From the NCBI GenBank assembly GCA_034670405.1, contig JAXDDX010000003.1, positions 5,954,001-6,018,000 on the forward strand: a stretch of 64,000 nt of DNA. Direction: 5' to 3'. Every line of letters starts with the position of its first letter. Position 1 is the stretch's first letter. Shown in pieces: positions 11,929 through 24,237 of the stretch. This DNA is from Hoplostethus atlanticus (taxonomy: Eukaryota; Chordata; Actinopteri; Trachichthyiformes; Trachichthyidae). A program made the position numbers and the translations under genes. Under the pieces are notes generated by a model. That model saw nothing but the letters and a program-made list of their open reading frames with translations. It had not been told where the DNA came from and made no database searches.

Positions 11929-14364
11929 ATGATCTCAGCAACGACCACCACGACCGAGATGGTTACTCAAGGTAAAATTCAGATCAGCACTCCGGACAAC
12001 ATAGAAGGTACGTAAACGCTCTTTAACTGCATTATGTGATGGAGTGTGGAGTACTTTGATACTGCCTAGGATGGTTGTTCTGTGTCAGTGCTGTTGGATT
12101 GCTATCATTACTAAGTGCTAAGTGCTGTCCACTTCCTCTACAGATCGGGCTTCAGGGAGGCTGGGATGTTGCGGATGGCTGTTGGTCATCATATCCCTGA
12201 TCTTTGTTGCAGCCACCTTCCCTATCACAATATTCATGTGTGTCAAGGTAGAGTATATTCACAGTGGTACATAAGGCCGTAAAAGCAGAAAGCGATATCT
12301 TTGTATTAGAACTGCTGATATTTTGTGCCAGTATTCAATATCTGACCAATATTCAACATCTAATTTGACCATTTTCATGCCAAAGTGAAGTGAGATACAT
12401 TACACCTTTTAGATAAAAAAGAAATATTTACAAAAAACATTATTGAATAATCAAATAAATAATTCAAATGTGCAATGAGAATAAATGTCATTTTAATGTA
12501 GCTGTGGTCAGGCAGGAACCTCCATATATCGGAGGTGGCGACACTGACTGACCAATACCTGATATTTAATACAAGGCCAGTATTGGCCTGATATATCGGC
12601 ATATCATTTTGCATTTGGTTGCTGATGCCGACACTCACCTTGAACATACATGAACTCCATTATGTTGACTTGCTCATGGTCCTTGGTTGTTTGATTTGCT
12701 CATGGCCATGGTGTGTTATGTCTCCAACATCCAGATAGTCCAGGAGTATGAGAGAGCTGTCATTTTTAGACTTGGTCGGATCGCAGACAAGAAACCCAAA
12801 GGACCAGGTGCGTTATTGAAAGTATTGCTTGTTGTACTGCAACATACAATGTGGAGACCATTATGGAAGTGGGTTCCAAACTACGATCCGATGCGGATCT
12901 GTAATCTTTTAAAACCAACCCTTTTACCCTTTTACGTAGAAGAAAAAAGGAGCACCCCCATTCGAAACTGGGAAAAACATGCAAACTCGACACAGAACAG
13001 ACCAGGACTGAGATTCAAACCCAGGACCTTCTTGCTGTGACAGTGTTAACCATTGTGCCACCAGAAGTTATAAAGCACTGTGTCATATTATCACATTATC
13101 ACAGCTTGATGAAATAAAAAAAAAGAAGCAAACTGGAACCTCAAATTTGTGTTAACCGGTCACCTCCTGGCCTCTGGCTCAGCTACAGTGGTGAGAGTCT
13201 GGTCTCTCACCTGGATGTCTAGGTGTAGGGTTGTCCAATTGGATTCTCAAATGACTTTTTGACTAGGATGGATACAGTGAATGCAGGGTCCCTGTCTTCT
13301 CCTTTTGTAGGACTTTTCTTTGTTCTGCCCTGCACCGACACCATTGTAAAAGTGGATTTGAGAACTGTGTCCTTTGACATCCCGCCACAAGAGGTAAATA
13401 TTTCTCTGTTTTAATGAAGCAGCTCAAATATCCTAAAATCTCCTATATTGCTGGGTCGATGTCCATGGTTATGATGGTAAAAGCATCACACTAACAGCCA
13501 CTTTTCCTCCGCAGATCCTAACCAAAGACTCGGTGACGGTGTCTGTGGACGGTGTGGTGTACTTCCGGATATATTGCCCCATCTCAGCTGTGGTCAAGGT
13601 GTCCAATGCCCATTCATCTACGAGGCTGCTGGCACAGACCACTCTGAGGAATGTGCTCGGTACCAAGAACCTTGCAGAACTGTTATCTGACAGAGAGGGC
13701 ATATCAGTTAGTATGCAGGTAGGAACAAAGCAGTGTGCGTTGTGGTAAGAAGGTTTACGAGGAGCTGAAAGACAGGAGAAGGTTCTTAATAAATGTTAGT
13801 AACTAGAAAGAAGAAAATAGATGATCTTACATGACTAGAATGTTTGCAATTCAAACGTTACCTGCAGGAAGCCCTGGATGACGCCACTGATCCATGGGGC
13901 ATCAAAGTGGAGCGTGTGGAAATCAAGGATGTGAAGTTGCCTCATCAGCTGCAGAGGGCCATGGCGGCAGAGGCAGAGGCCACCCGGGAGGCCAGGGCTA
14001 AGGTGAAGAGGGCAAAAGAGGATTTAACATTGGATCAATAATGTCTGAAGCCTGAGAGGTTGTTTTTTTAATATATATTCTAGATGCAACCCTCAAAAAG
14101 ACAGGGAGGCTGAGACTACAAATTTTGTCTCTGAATGCCAGCAAAAATGGTCATCATCTGTGTGTTTTGTAGGTTATTGCTGCGGAGGGAGAGATGAACG
14201 CCTCCAGAGCGCTGAAAGAAGCCTCACTGGTGATTGCTGAGTCACCATCTGCTCTCCAGCTGCGCTACCTGCAGACCCTCAGCACCATTGCAGCAGAGAA
14301 GAACTCCACCATCGTTTTCCCTCTGCCCATAGATATCATACAGCATTTCATGACGAGGAAGTGA
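11929..14364 (+). CDS. stoml3: Stomatin-family protein, probably stomatin-like 3; complete, 7 coding exons
   Basis: Exons: 11929-12007, 12144-12247, 12735-12807, 13311-13393, 13515-13718, 13868-14002, 14173-14364; phases agree and give 289 aa (STOM 288, STOML3 291). Stomatins are monotopic membrane scaffolds that bind cholesterol and tune ion channels; STOML3 is needed for touch-sensing channel function. Residues 34-60 form the intramembrane hairpin with the conserved proline (ATFPITIF), preceded by LGCCGW, the palmitoylation-type cysteine site. The SPFH/band-7 domain follows ([85 protein letters not shown]), then the coiled-coil and the [10 protein letters not shown] oligomerisation end. A second in-frame ATG at 11959 could be the start. 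Sequence alone does not separate STOM from STOML3; the chromosome-13-like neighbours favour stoml3. Confidence 0.9.
12270..12640. repeat. Unclassified dispersed repeat, copy 2 of 3
   Basis: Within stomatin intron 2, the words 'gctgatattttgtgccagta', 'catgccaaagtg' and later 'ctgatatatcggcatatc' relate this block to the repeats at 4226-4440 and 19345-19590. It is the longest copy and includes a second half rich in 'ggcctgatat' words. Confidence 0.5.
12945..13062 (-). repeat. tRNA-derived SINE fragment, reverse orientation
   Basis: The phrases 'aaacatgcaaactcgacaca', 'gagattcaaacccaggacct' and 'aaccattgtgccacc' are the reverse of a common fish SINE head. Read on the minus strand they give an A-box-like 'ggtggcacaatggttaacac' and a B-box-like 'ggtttgaatctc'. 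It lies in stomatin intron 3. Confidence 0.65.
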
Positions 14365-17225
14365 TGGAAGAGGAAGGAAGTATTCCTGTACTCTAAGAGG
14401 TGAAGGAAGTCAGATTTGCATCGTGTTATTTAGGTTCAGTGGCATTTCTTTTAGTTTTAGTCGAAGATATGCAGCCTTGCATTTTTACCACTGAAATGCA
14501 CTCTGTACTGCACTATGCAATTTTTCCATTTTAAATCAGACATAACGTGCTGTATGCCATTGCCCTGTCTATAACAATGGCAGAAATATACTAGTAGAAT
14601 AATGGTATATATCCAAATTAAATATAACTGTTGTACACTTTTTTTCTTAGTGTGATTTAATACTTAAATCCAAAGTGCAAGATATACAGTACAGACATTA
14701 GTGTCTTATCACTGCCACAATATTTTAACAAACTAAGCTACAGTCGCAGTTCTGAAAAAAAAAAAAAAAAAGAACAACAAATAAAAAAAACAATGCAAGA
14801 CAATCTTAAGAAGACATGCTTTCATATCAACTTATCCAGAGCATAATGATTTGCTGAAATACCGAATACAATCTTTACAACATAAGTCCTGTAAACAATC
14901 AACAGAAGAATCAACAGCCACGTGATACAGCAACCTTCTATGACATTGGCTTTACTGTAAACCATACTTCCTATTCTAGTGTGGGACAAACATTCAGCAA
15001 ATGAGTACAAGGTCATGTCCACAGGACACAGAGGCAATCAGTGCAGTTGGAGTACCTGATAGAGAGTAAGAACATTTCCACTACCTTTCAGTACACAGTA
15101 TAAACCAACAGTGATCAAGTTGAATGTAAAGACAGTGAAGGAGACTCCGCTACAGCTAACTCTCTGGTTCAGCAGATTTCCAGATTGTGTTGGGGGTGGG
15201 GAAGAGATAATTGCTGACTGTGTTAATCCCTTTAAAATACTGAAAAAAATCCATACATGCAAATAATAGGGAATATTTTCACACGACGGAGAGGACATCT
15301 GACGCAAAACAGACACTGGAGCTGAGAGGTTATGTAAACATGAGGATAGGTTAAAAAAAAAAGTACAATTACTGAGAAATAAATAAAAAGTTATGGCAGT
15401 TGCTTTCCTTTGATGAGTCTCCTCAAGACCTGAGATTATTCTCTAACATGAGAAATGAGGTAACAGCTTGCAAAAATGTCATGGTTATCATGTTCATTTC
15501 AATATCAGCTGCAACATTTTTTTATCAAATCACAGATATTTTTTTTCTCAACAGGAATTTCTTTCTAAAAGTCAAATGGAGAATCAAAGGTTGGAAGCCA
15601 CAATGGTGTTTTCCCCCAACAGTTGCTTATGAGGTTGTCTGTGGTGAAGTCATGATACAACTCAGTTCACTAGCAATGCAAAAGACAGCGACAATTCCAG
15701 CCGGCGGCAAGATAGATGATAAGGTACACTTAAAGAAGTTATGCATCATGAACAGAGAAAAGGAGGAGGCAAGTTGTTTAAGTAACACTGCAGCGGTAAA
15801 ACTACAACATTCTTGAAGTACTTTTCCCCGAGATCATTCCCATAATTTTCTATGAAATGGATATGCAACCCGTGAATTGCTAATCGTTCAAGTCAATACT
15901 ATTTTAGCAGAATTAAATGACAATTCCAGCACCCTTCATAGGTAATTTAGCAGCAGTTAATTCCAGACATATGACAGCCTACAGGACATGGTGAACTGCT
16001 CTGTTAAATTACTTCCTCCACTTTTTTATTGTTAGAAAAGAGACAGAAAAGAGACATAAGTAGCCTGCACTTTGAAAATGGTTACACTAATCTTAACCAG
16101 ACTGAGGGGCAAGATCCTCTACAACAAAGGAGAGAAGATTTGATTTTAATAGACTCTGGTCTGGTTTTGTGAGAAATGAGAACTAACTGCTGCTGTGATG
16201 TTAACCTTTGGCCCAACAGCTTGTTCCGTCTTCACGCTTCAGGTTGTCCCCAAAACAAAAGTTCTCAGGAACATTATAATTGGAAGACAGTCCATGCTTT
16301 ACAGAGAAAATGTTGAGATACATGTACAGTAATTACAAATTAATCAATCAATCAATCAATCGTATAGTTACATTATATTGGCAGTTCGTTGGCTTTCTCA
16401 GTTGTTATGTGGTTGTAACCATACAAATCAGGCCAGTTGCGATAACTCGCTTCGCAGTTTGAGAAAGTAAGTGGGGATGAGTAGGGGTCGACTGAGGTGA
16501 GGTGGCCAGGTAGTAATCAATCCAATACTGATGTCCACATGAGAGGGTACGCGCCTCAGAGAAGAATCCAGACTTTTATTTCAAGAGTAAGAGCTGCTGT
16601 AGGTAGTTTCTGTTTATTCACGATGTTAAGAATTGCTTGTGCCTTGAGAGACATTGCTGGTGGGAGAAAATGGGTAGCAAAGGCGCTTCTTGTGTTCATT
16701 GTTGCACTACTGATGTTTCCTACGTCTCATACATCCGTCATCCTGAGCACTGGATGAGAGGGTGGAGATGCAGATGGAGGCGTATGAATGGAAATGAGGC
16801 ACCGTGACTCTGATCCTGCTCTCTAATGAAGTCTACTACGACCAAGTCTTTCATCTACAACAGTATCTCAGTATGTCTGCTTGCTTTGTGGGGCATTCAT
16901 GTAGAATAGAAAAAGGAGTGAAGAGAATCCCATTTGAATGGAAAAAAGGGAGTTTTAAGCCACAGGCTTGATCAATAATACAATACTTTAGGTCAGAGAT
17001 AAAAATCCCTGGGGTTTGATTTTGGAAATGCATCACACAGACGAGGGACCCTTACCAAGTAACAAACGTGAGTAAACTAACTTGTTTCTATCCATCTACA
17101 CAGTGTAATATTGTACACTTTTTACGGAGGGGAACATTCAATGTAGAGATACAAAAGTTGAGCTTCCAAGGGTTTTTGAATGCCTTGCTGAGTTGGATAA
17201 AAGTGTCAAGAGTTTCCAGTGCGTC
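14365..17225. other. Convergent spacer holding the stomatin and mtus2 3' UTRs
   Basis: No coding sequence is supported. On the + strand an AATAAA follows an A-run at about 14779, a possible end for the stomatin transcript. For the minus-strand mtus2 transcript, 'tttatt' (AATAAA in reverse) occurs at about 16576 and would give a 3' UTR near 650 bases; other candidates exist. The frame at 15400-15816 (+) has no recognisable content. A short (AATC)n run is at 16335-16358. Confidence 0.45.
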
Positions 17226-20200
17226 TCATTGATGGTAGGAGTGTGGGCGTGCAGGGGAGCCTGGTCCAGAGGAGGCGCGATGGATGGGGGTGGAGCTGGG
17301 TGACATGCGAGGGCTCAGCTCGCCTGTCTGGAGACGCCACAGCAGTTCCTCGTTGGTGCGACTCAGGCGCTTCTTCTCGTTGTTCTCCTTCTCCACGTGC
17401 ACTTGCAAGTTGGCATTCTCCTCAGACAGTTGCCTGAGGAGCAACAGGGAGGGGGACAAGTTAAAACATAACTACTTGCTAATAATGCTGCGGTCCATAC
17501 AAAGTCGGAAGTCAGAAATTCCTAGCTGGTCATAATTACAACCTCCAGTGGTCCAGTTCATAAAAACCAGGGAAGAAACATGGACACCTGTGAGATTTTC
17601 TTTTCCCACTGTAAAATACTGTTCCCCATGAAACAGAATGATATTGGCAATGTTAGCTAGGTAGTTAGCAGAGAATGCTAGCAATTGTAAGTGCAACTTA
17701 ACATTTCAAATGTATATGTTTAACCATGCACTACGTGTTTTAATAGATTGTAGCTGCACTGGAAATATCTTGACGTGATGTCGTGTCAGCTACCTTTGGC
17801 CAATTCAGTTTTCTATTTAACATTTCAACTTGAAGGGCCGTTCCATTGAATTTTTCCTAGTAAGAAGCAGGAATTTCAGATTTTCTGACATCTCTGGAAC
17901 GCAGTAGAAGTACTTACAGTTTGCATGGTTGTAGGTTTTCAGAGGTTTTATTTTGTTGGGCACTACAATATCAGAGTTAAAGGCACATACTGACATTTGT
18001 GTAATGTATCCGGAATATCATAAGTAATAATATTGTAGTTTTGTAGTATAGTAGTTTCTGTAATTAAGACAATAAGAGTTGTAACTGCAGAATTGTAGAC
18101 TTTGACATCTCTTATGGCTTTAAATTTTCAATGTGGCTTCTAAACATCTAAATGAATTGTATTGAATTGTTTGAAATGGATCCTAAAACCTAAGAACTGA
18201 CCTGGATACAGCCAGGTTCTTGTCTATTCTGGCCTTCAGGTCCTCATTCTGCTGCTGTAACACTTGTACTCTCTCCTCCAGGTACACATTCTTTTCAGCC
18301 TGCTCAAAAATACAGGGGAGAAAGTGCACGACATTAAATTCTTCATAAGATCTGTCATTCCATTACAAGTGAAAAAGGCCATTGGAGATGAAAAACAATG
18401 GACGCTAAAAAGCTGAATATCCTCTCTAAATGAAAATGCAGACATTTTATGGTGTGCTGCATTCTTATTGACTTTAAGAAAGCATTTCATAATATTATAT
18501 CCTTATCATCTTCCCTATATTACTTATAATCCTATGATCCTTATAATCTACATGTATTTATTGAGTATTTTTACTTAGCGGCTATTTGGAACCTACCATT
18601 TTCTCCAGTTCTGAGATCTTCAGGTCCTGTTGATGGATTTGTTGGTTCTTCATCTCCAGTACTTCCTTCAGACTCTTCAGGTCCTCCTCAATGTGTTGAT
18701 ATGGTGCCAGAGCATCCTGTCACAAGCAGACACCATTGGAGGAAACAACCACCAGTCTTTATAGCCAACCAGACAGCCTGTTGTACTGTACGTACTCATG
18801 CAACAGTGTGACACGTTACCACTATCTGTTCGTCCGTGCTCTTGCGCAGAGCTTCCTCGAAGCGCTTGGCTCGGTCTCGCAGGCTACGGTTCTGAAACGT
18901 CAGCGTGTCCACCTGATCCTGGTCACCAAACAGACATTAGTGAGTCCCTGACTACAGAACGGGTCATGCTATGTCTGTAAAAAGGAATACTGTCCACCTG
19001 CAGTGATAGTCTGAGCTTCCCAAACTCCTCTTCTAGAGACTTCCTCTGCTGTTCATGGGCCATCTTCAAGTCTGACACAAAAGATGACATAAGTTACTTT
19101 ATACCTCTCTTGACCTGGTACAGTATAAGTCAGTTTAGTAAGAGTGACCGGTTTTAAATGTGGCGCTTACTTTTCACAGTCCTGGCATGCTCCTCTTGCA
19201 GAGTGGCCAGTGTGTCGTTGTGAGTCGTCTCCATCTCCATCAACGATGCCTCATGGCTCTCACTCATCTCCTCAATCTGGGACGAGATTGGGAACAATTA
19301 CAATTACAAAAAAACTTGTTTTGCTGTAATGATAGCAATGTTTCACTAGATGATGGTTTTTGAGGACTGATTCTGATATTTTTATACTGAAGCTGATGAA
19401 AGCTGATAATTTGTGCTGATATCTTTGACCACTGTCATGCCAAAAAATTCAAAACATGACAGGAATTCAGTGTTTCCCCCCCAGACTTTTATTCTTAGCA
19501 GCATGGAAAAGCCCCTGACACAGCATTTAGACTATGGGGCACTATAACTCTCTTTTGAAACCCACACTAATTGAATTCTTGTAGGTGTTTTTTGCAGGGT
19601 AAGGCAGATTTTGCAGCCTGCCACCCATGAAGCCGTTGAGTAAAGATCTAATCCTCATCTCTCTTGACTGGCAGATAGCCAATCTTTATTAAAAAGGCTG
19701 TGTGCCTGCTCCTGCTGCTTGAGGCGCAGCTCCTCCAGCTCGGCGCTCTGTCGGGCCTGCAGGCGCTGGGACTCTGCTGTATGCTGCGCCCTCAGACGCT
19801 CCTCCAGGGCTCCCAGCTCGCTCTGCTGCTGCGCCCGCAAACCCTGCAGCTCACTCTCAAAACGTCGTTCCAGTTCCTCCTTGTCCTGCTGCAGATGCTC
19901 CCAGCGTGCAACACTGAAAGCTGGACCACACGGCAGAGCAACATCAGAATCTGTGTCATGTACTAGTTGCAGAGGAAATAACTTGGAAAACTCGCTGTCA
20001 AGAAGATGCACCCAGAGTAAGCGATTTGTCTTGCAGCTACAAGCTTTGTGAAGTGAGAAACAGAAGCTTGTAGTGTTTGATGAAGAATTTGATATGGAAC
20101 AATGACAAGAGGCAGCAGTTTTATACTGTAGGGTATACAGAGGCAGTTGTGTTGTAATCCAGCCTTTCCCCAGCAGAGTGGACTCCCGGGGGATACTTGT

Positions 20201-20391
20201 TCCTCCTGTCCCTCGTGGCAATATACTGTATAATACATGTTAGGCTAGCCAAGAGTGACTCACTGCCTTCCCTTCTCCCTATGGTGCATCTGTCATGCTG
20301 CATCCCACTTACCCACTTCATCCCTGATTCTGGCGAGTTCCAGGGACAGTTCCCTCTCCTTCACAATGGCACTCTCACTCTAAAATGGAAG

Positions 20392-20466
<75 letters not shown>

Positions 20467-21430
20467 CATCGAACATCAGATCATTTAAGAGTGCACCTGT
20501 AACACCTGAAACAAAGATGCTGTGTGTGTGCATAAGAGGGGCAGTGTGTGTGGCCCCCACCAAGACACACACACTGCCCCTCTTATGCACACACACACTT
20601 AGGTAAAGACTACACATAATTTATAATTTATATTACACATACAATTTTCCCTTTTTTTACTATATTTTTTTTATAAAGTGCTCTTATTGTAAATATTGTG
20701 TTGTCTTTTTATATAGAGCTCTTAAATATTGTAAATATTGTGTTGGTTATTGTAAATAGTGTGAACCTGTTATTTTGCACATTTCTGCTGAGCATTGCCA
20801 CTTTGCATTTCACTACACACCTCGTGTGTGTATGTGACAATTAAACTCCTTGAATCTTGAATCTTGAATCTAATAGCAAGAAATCAGAATATAACTTAAT
20901 GGAAAAGGAAGGAGGCCCAAGGCATTCTTCAAGACACAATTTAAACTTAAACACACTGCCTGATGAAGGCCACAGCACGGCTACACACATTGGAGTTGGA
21001 TCTAATATGTTCTTTTGAATTTTCTATGAAATAAAGGCTTTTTGAATTTTTGCTTGCCTTGCCTTGAATTCCTTCCTTTTTCATCAAGCAACAACCCCAG
21101 AAACCCCCAACTAATGCCCCTACACACCAAAACACTCTATCTTCTCTTCTCTTTGCATTACAGAATATAACATCCCATGTCCAAGAAGACTGATAACAGA
21201 CCAAAAGCATAAATGAGAGAGAGGCTGAGGCCATGGCTTCCACGATATCCCCTGGGACTCTTCATGACACCCTCTAAGCACATCTTCCTCACAGAGGCGG
21301 CCAAACAACAGCCAGTTAAATGACTATTGATCACCTCTCTAAAGGCGAGCCTGCAGTGAGTAGGCTTACATTTACTGTCGCTTGCTTACTCAAATCAAGC
21401 AAAGATCAAGCAAGGCTTACAAGAAACACT

Positions 21431-21475
<45 letters not shown>

Positions 21476-21972
21476 GAAATATGTATGAGTGTATGTCTAG
21501 GCAGCGATGACATCACCATCTCAAAGGTCTTGCTTGTAACATATTGCCATCAGACAGAGTATTGCGGTGACCTCAAGGTGGGTGGAGGATGGTCAGTAGC
21601 TTTTCATTTGTAATTTCCCAGCTCCACCTCTGCTCCTACCCATCATCCCCCCCTGGTCCTGCCCAGACCCCCCACCACCCTCCCCCCCAGTCTCCAGGGA
21701 GGAATGTGACATGCATTTCTAATGTTCCCAACTCATATTCATCCTTCACCAAGGCAACATAATCCATTTTCTTAGGCAAGAATAAACACAGCTTCTCCAA
21801 GCAAGGCTGCAGATTCTCAAGGACATCGGCTAGATCTAATAAATGAACTAATCCCCCCCCAAAGCCTACACCCGACCCATCAGTCTGCAGGACCATATAC
21901 CTGTAAACAACGATGTACAGCAGCTTATTTGTTTTGCTGTTTTTTTGTCCCGAGGAAGACCAGACTGAGGCC

Positions 21973-22003
<31 letters not shown>

Positions 22004-22564
22004 GAAGCTGTAACTATGAACACTTCAAGTCAGTCCAAACACACGTGTTTCCTTACAGATGAGAAATGCAACCACACCAGATCAGTCAAAGTAATACTGA
22101 TTACGCACACAGAGACCCAGAATTACACCAGCATACATGAGGATTCACTGGATACGCTAAAGCAGACGTACAGGCACAAGAATATAGCACAGTAGCAATA
22201 GTGTATTATGTAATAGCACTGCATCTGCACTGACAGAAAGAGAGAGGAACAGTGCGACGGACAGGGGGAAAAAGCGAAGCCTGCTTTAACTCAGCATAAT
22301 CCTGCAGAGCTAAACTCCCTCACCAGCAGCTCTGACACTCCACCAGCTAGGAAACAAGTGAATATAATGCTCATATAGACACACAAACAGACCCCCCACC
22401 CCCAACCCCCTTCCACCCGAACACACACATGCGCACACACACACATACATAAAGGAAACCTCAGTGTCGAAATCAAGGCTGCAGCCAGCAGAAGATGCTG
22501 CCTTTACCGTTTGGTCCAGACAGCGCAGTGGGTGGAGATGGAGCCTACAGCAGCAATGGCCCAT
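17226..22564 (-). CDS. mtus2: mtus2 short isoform from an internal first exon, 347 aa
   Basis: A separate first coding exon at 22508-22564 encodes [19 protein letters not shown] and ends in phase 0 at a donor 'caaacg/gtaaag'. It joins without loss of frame to exon 20313-20379 ([20 protein letters not shown]) and the remaining eight shared exons: 57+67+215+106+74+99+120+98+208 = 1,044 bases. The product is essentially the C-terminal coiled-coil scaffold with a new N-terminus. The MG start and cysteine cluster suggest N-myristoylation and palmitoylation, hence a membrane-anchored form. The start context is strong (A at -3, G at +4). I recall a mammalian MTUS2 short isoform starting similarly with MGHCCC or MGCCCC and ...CLDKT, which supports this model. 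This form skips the exon with the extra base. Confidence 0.75.
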
Positions 22565-24163
22565 ACTAGGCTAGCAGGCAGCATCCCTGAGCCGGCTGGG
22601 GAGGCGGCAGTGACAGAGAGAAACAGACGGAGGCAGAGGGATGGGAGAGACAGCGAGAGAGGGGGGGGGGAGGGAACCAGGCGAAAGGAAAGAGAGGGGA
22701 GGAGAGATGGGAGGACCGAAGCCTCACCTCTTTTCCTGGTGTATCCGGCGTGATCCCTCCTAGAACAAAGACCGCCGGCACCAGCCCAGCTCTGCCTGCC
22801 CTATCGTAACACCCCCACCACCACCCCCACACACACATGTGTGGTCTTTTCCATCTCCGGAAGTAAAGATGGGGGAGGGATGTGATCAATATGTTGCCAA
22901 TTAACTGGTCGAAAGAAAATAATATACATTTACTGTAGATGGATAATTCACTTTCTGATCTGAACACAAACTGATGTGTGACCTGCCAATAACAAAATCA
23001 GGTATACAACAAAATAAATAAATTACATAGCTGAGTCGAACACAGAAAGCAGATATGATTTGGTAATAATCTAATAAGAGATTATTTATCTTTTCACTAT
23101 CATCCATCCATCAATGCATGCTGTCACTGCAAGTACTGATTCAAGGCTTGAAAATGAACAGAAACCAACAAAATAAGAAGCAGTTTCTTTGTTGCTCAGC
23201 GTCACATGCTTCACTGCGGGCTATTATATCACTAAGTGCCTCTTTTTTGGATGATGCCTGTGATGTATGACCGGAGATTAATAGAGCAGGGTAGTGGGAG
23301 GCGGTTAAGGGAGGGAGGTGCTACGGCTAGACGGATGTATTGCAGCACAGAAATCCTATCAGATATATCGACTTTGGGAGAAACCAAAGGAGGCACATGA
23401 AAATATAACGGAACAAACATTTACGGCTAACTTTCACAATTTGCTTCAGGTTTCTTGTGAACCCAGGGAGTACAGGTGGATTACAGGATGGTATGGTATG
23501 AAGCAGCTATTTGATCACAATTACTCTTGGAAAGCCAAATTCAAGCAGCACCTTCAAAGGGGAGTCCTGTCCGTCCACGGTCCTTGTTTCCAGAAACACC
23601 CGAGATCCATATATATCAAAATCCCGTATCGCTTAGTGGGTACGCTTCCCATTATCTGGCACCCACTCAGACTAAAAGCAGGACCAGGCAGTCGGCTCTA
23701 ATCTCATTCATCATCTGCCACCGAGGAGAAGAACCCATGGGTGGGGCTGGGGAATGGCTGAACACCAATATGAACATTCACTGAACATTTAAAGAGAAAT
23801 ACGAGGACCAGGTAAGAGCAAGGGACTGAATCCAGGTTTTACAAGCAGATATACTACTGCACAGGCATACTGTCTCTATCCTGAGATGCCATATAAGCAA
23901 GAATATTGATGTCTGACAGAATGACCACTGCAGTCATCGCCTTATTGCAAGAGGGAAGAAAATCAAAACAAGCACCAACCATCCTCCTGCACTGTGAAAG
24001 ACACCAGGCAGAAAAGTTGCAGGCTAACACTTGATTCAATTCAAATACAATCACTACCATGAAAAATGCAAAGGAGGACAGGGTGACACAGAAATAATGA
24101 ATAGCCATGATAGATGTAGGATAGACTCATATGACCCCTCTCCAAATTGCCTGTCTTACGCAT

Positions 24164-24237
<74 letters not shown>

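Noticed and set aside
15400-15816. 138-residue plus-strand frame
   Set aside because: No recognisable domain, atypical composition and position in the convergent 3' UTR zone; probably chance.
20197-20617. Open frames on both strands rich in TH or VC repeats
   Set aside because: They are produced by the (CA)n microsatellite and the adjoining inverted repeat; the same holds for 24031-24430.
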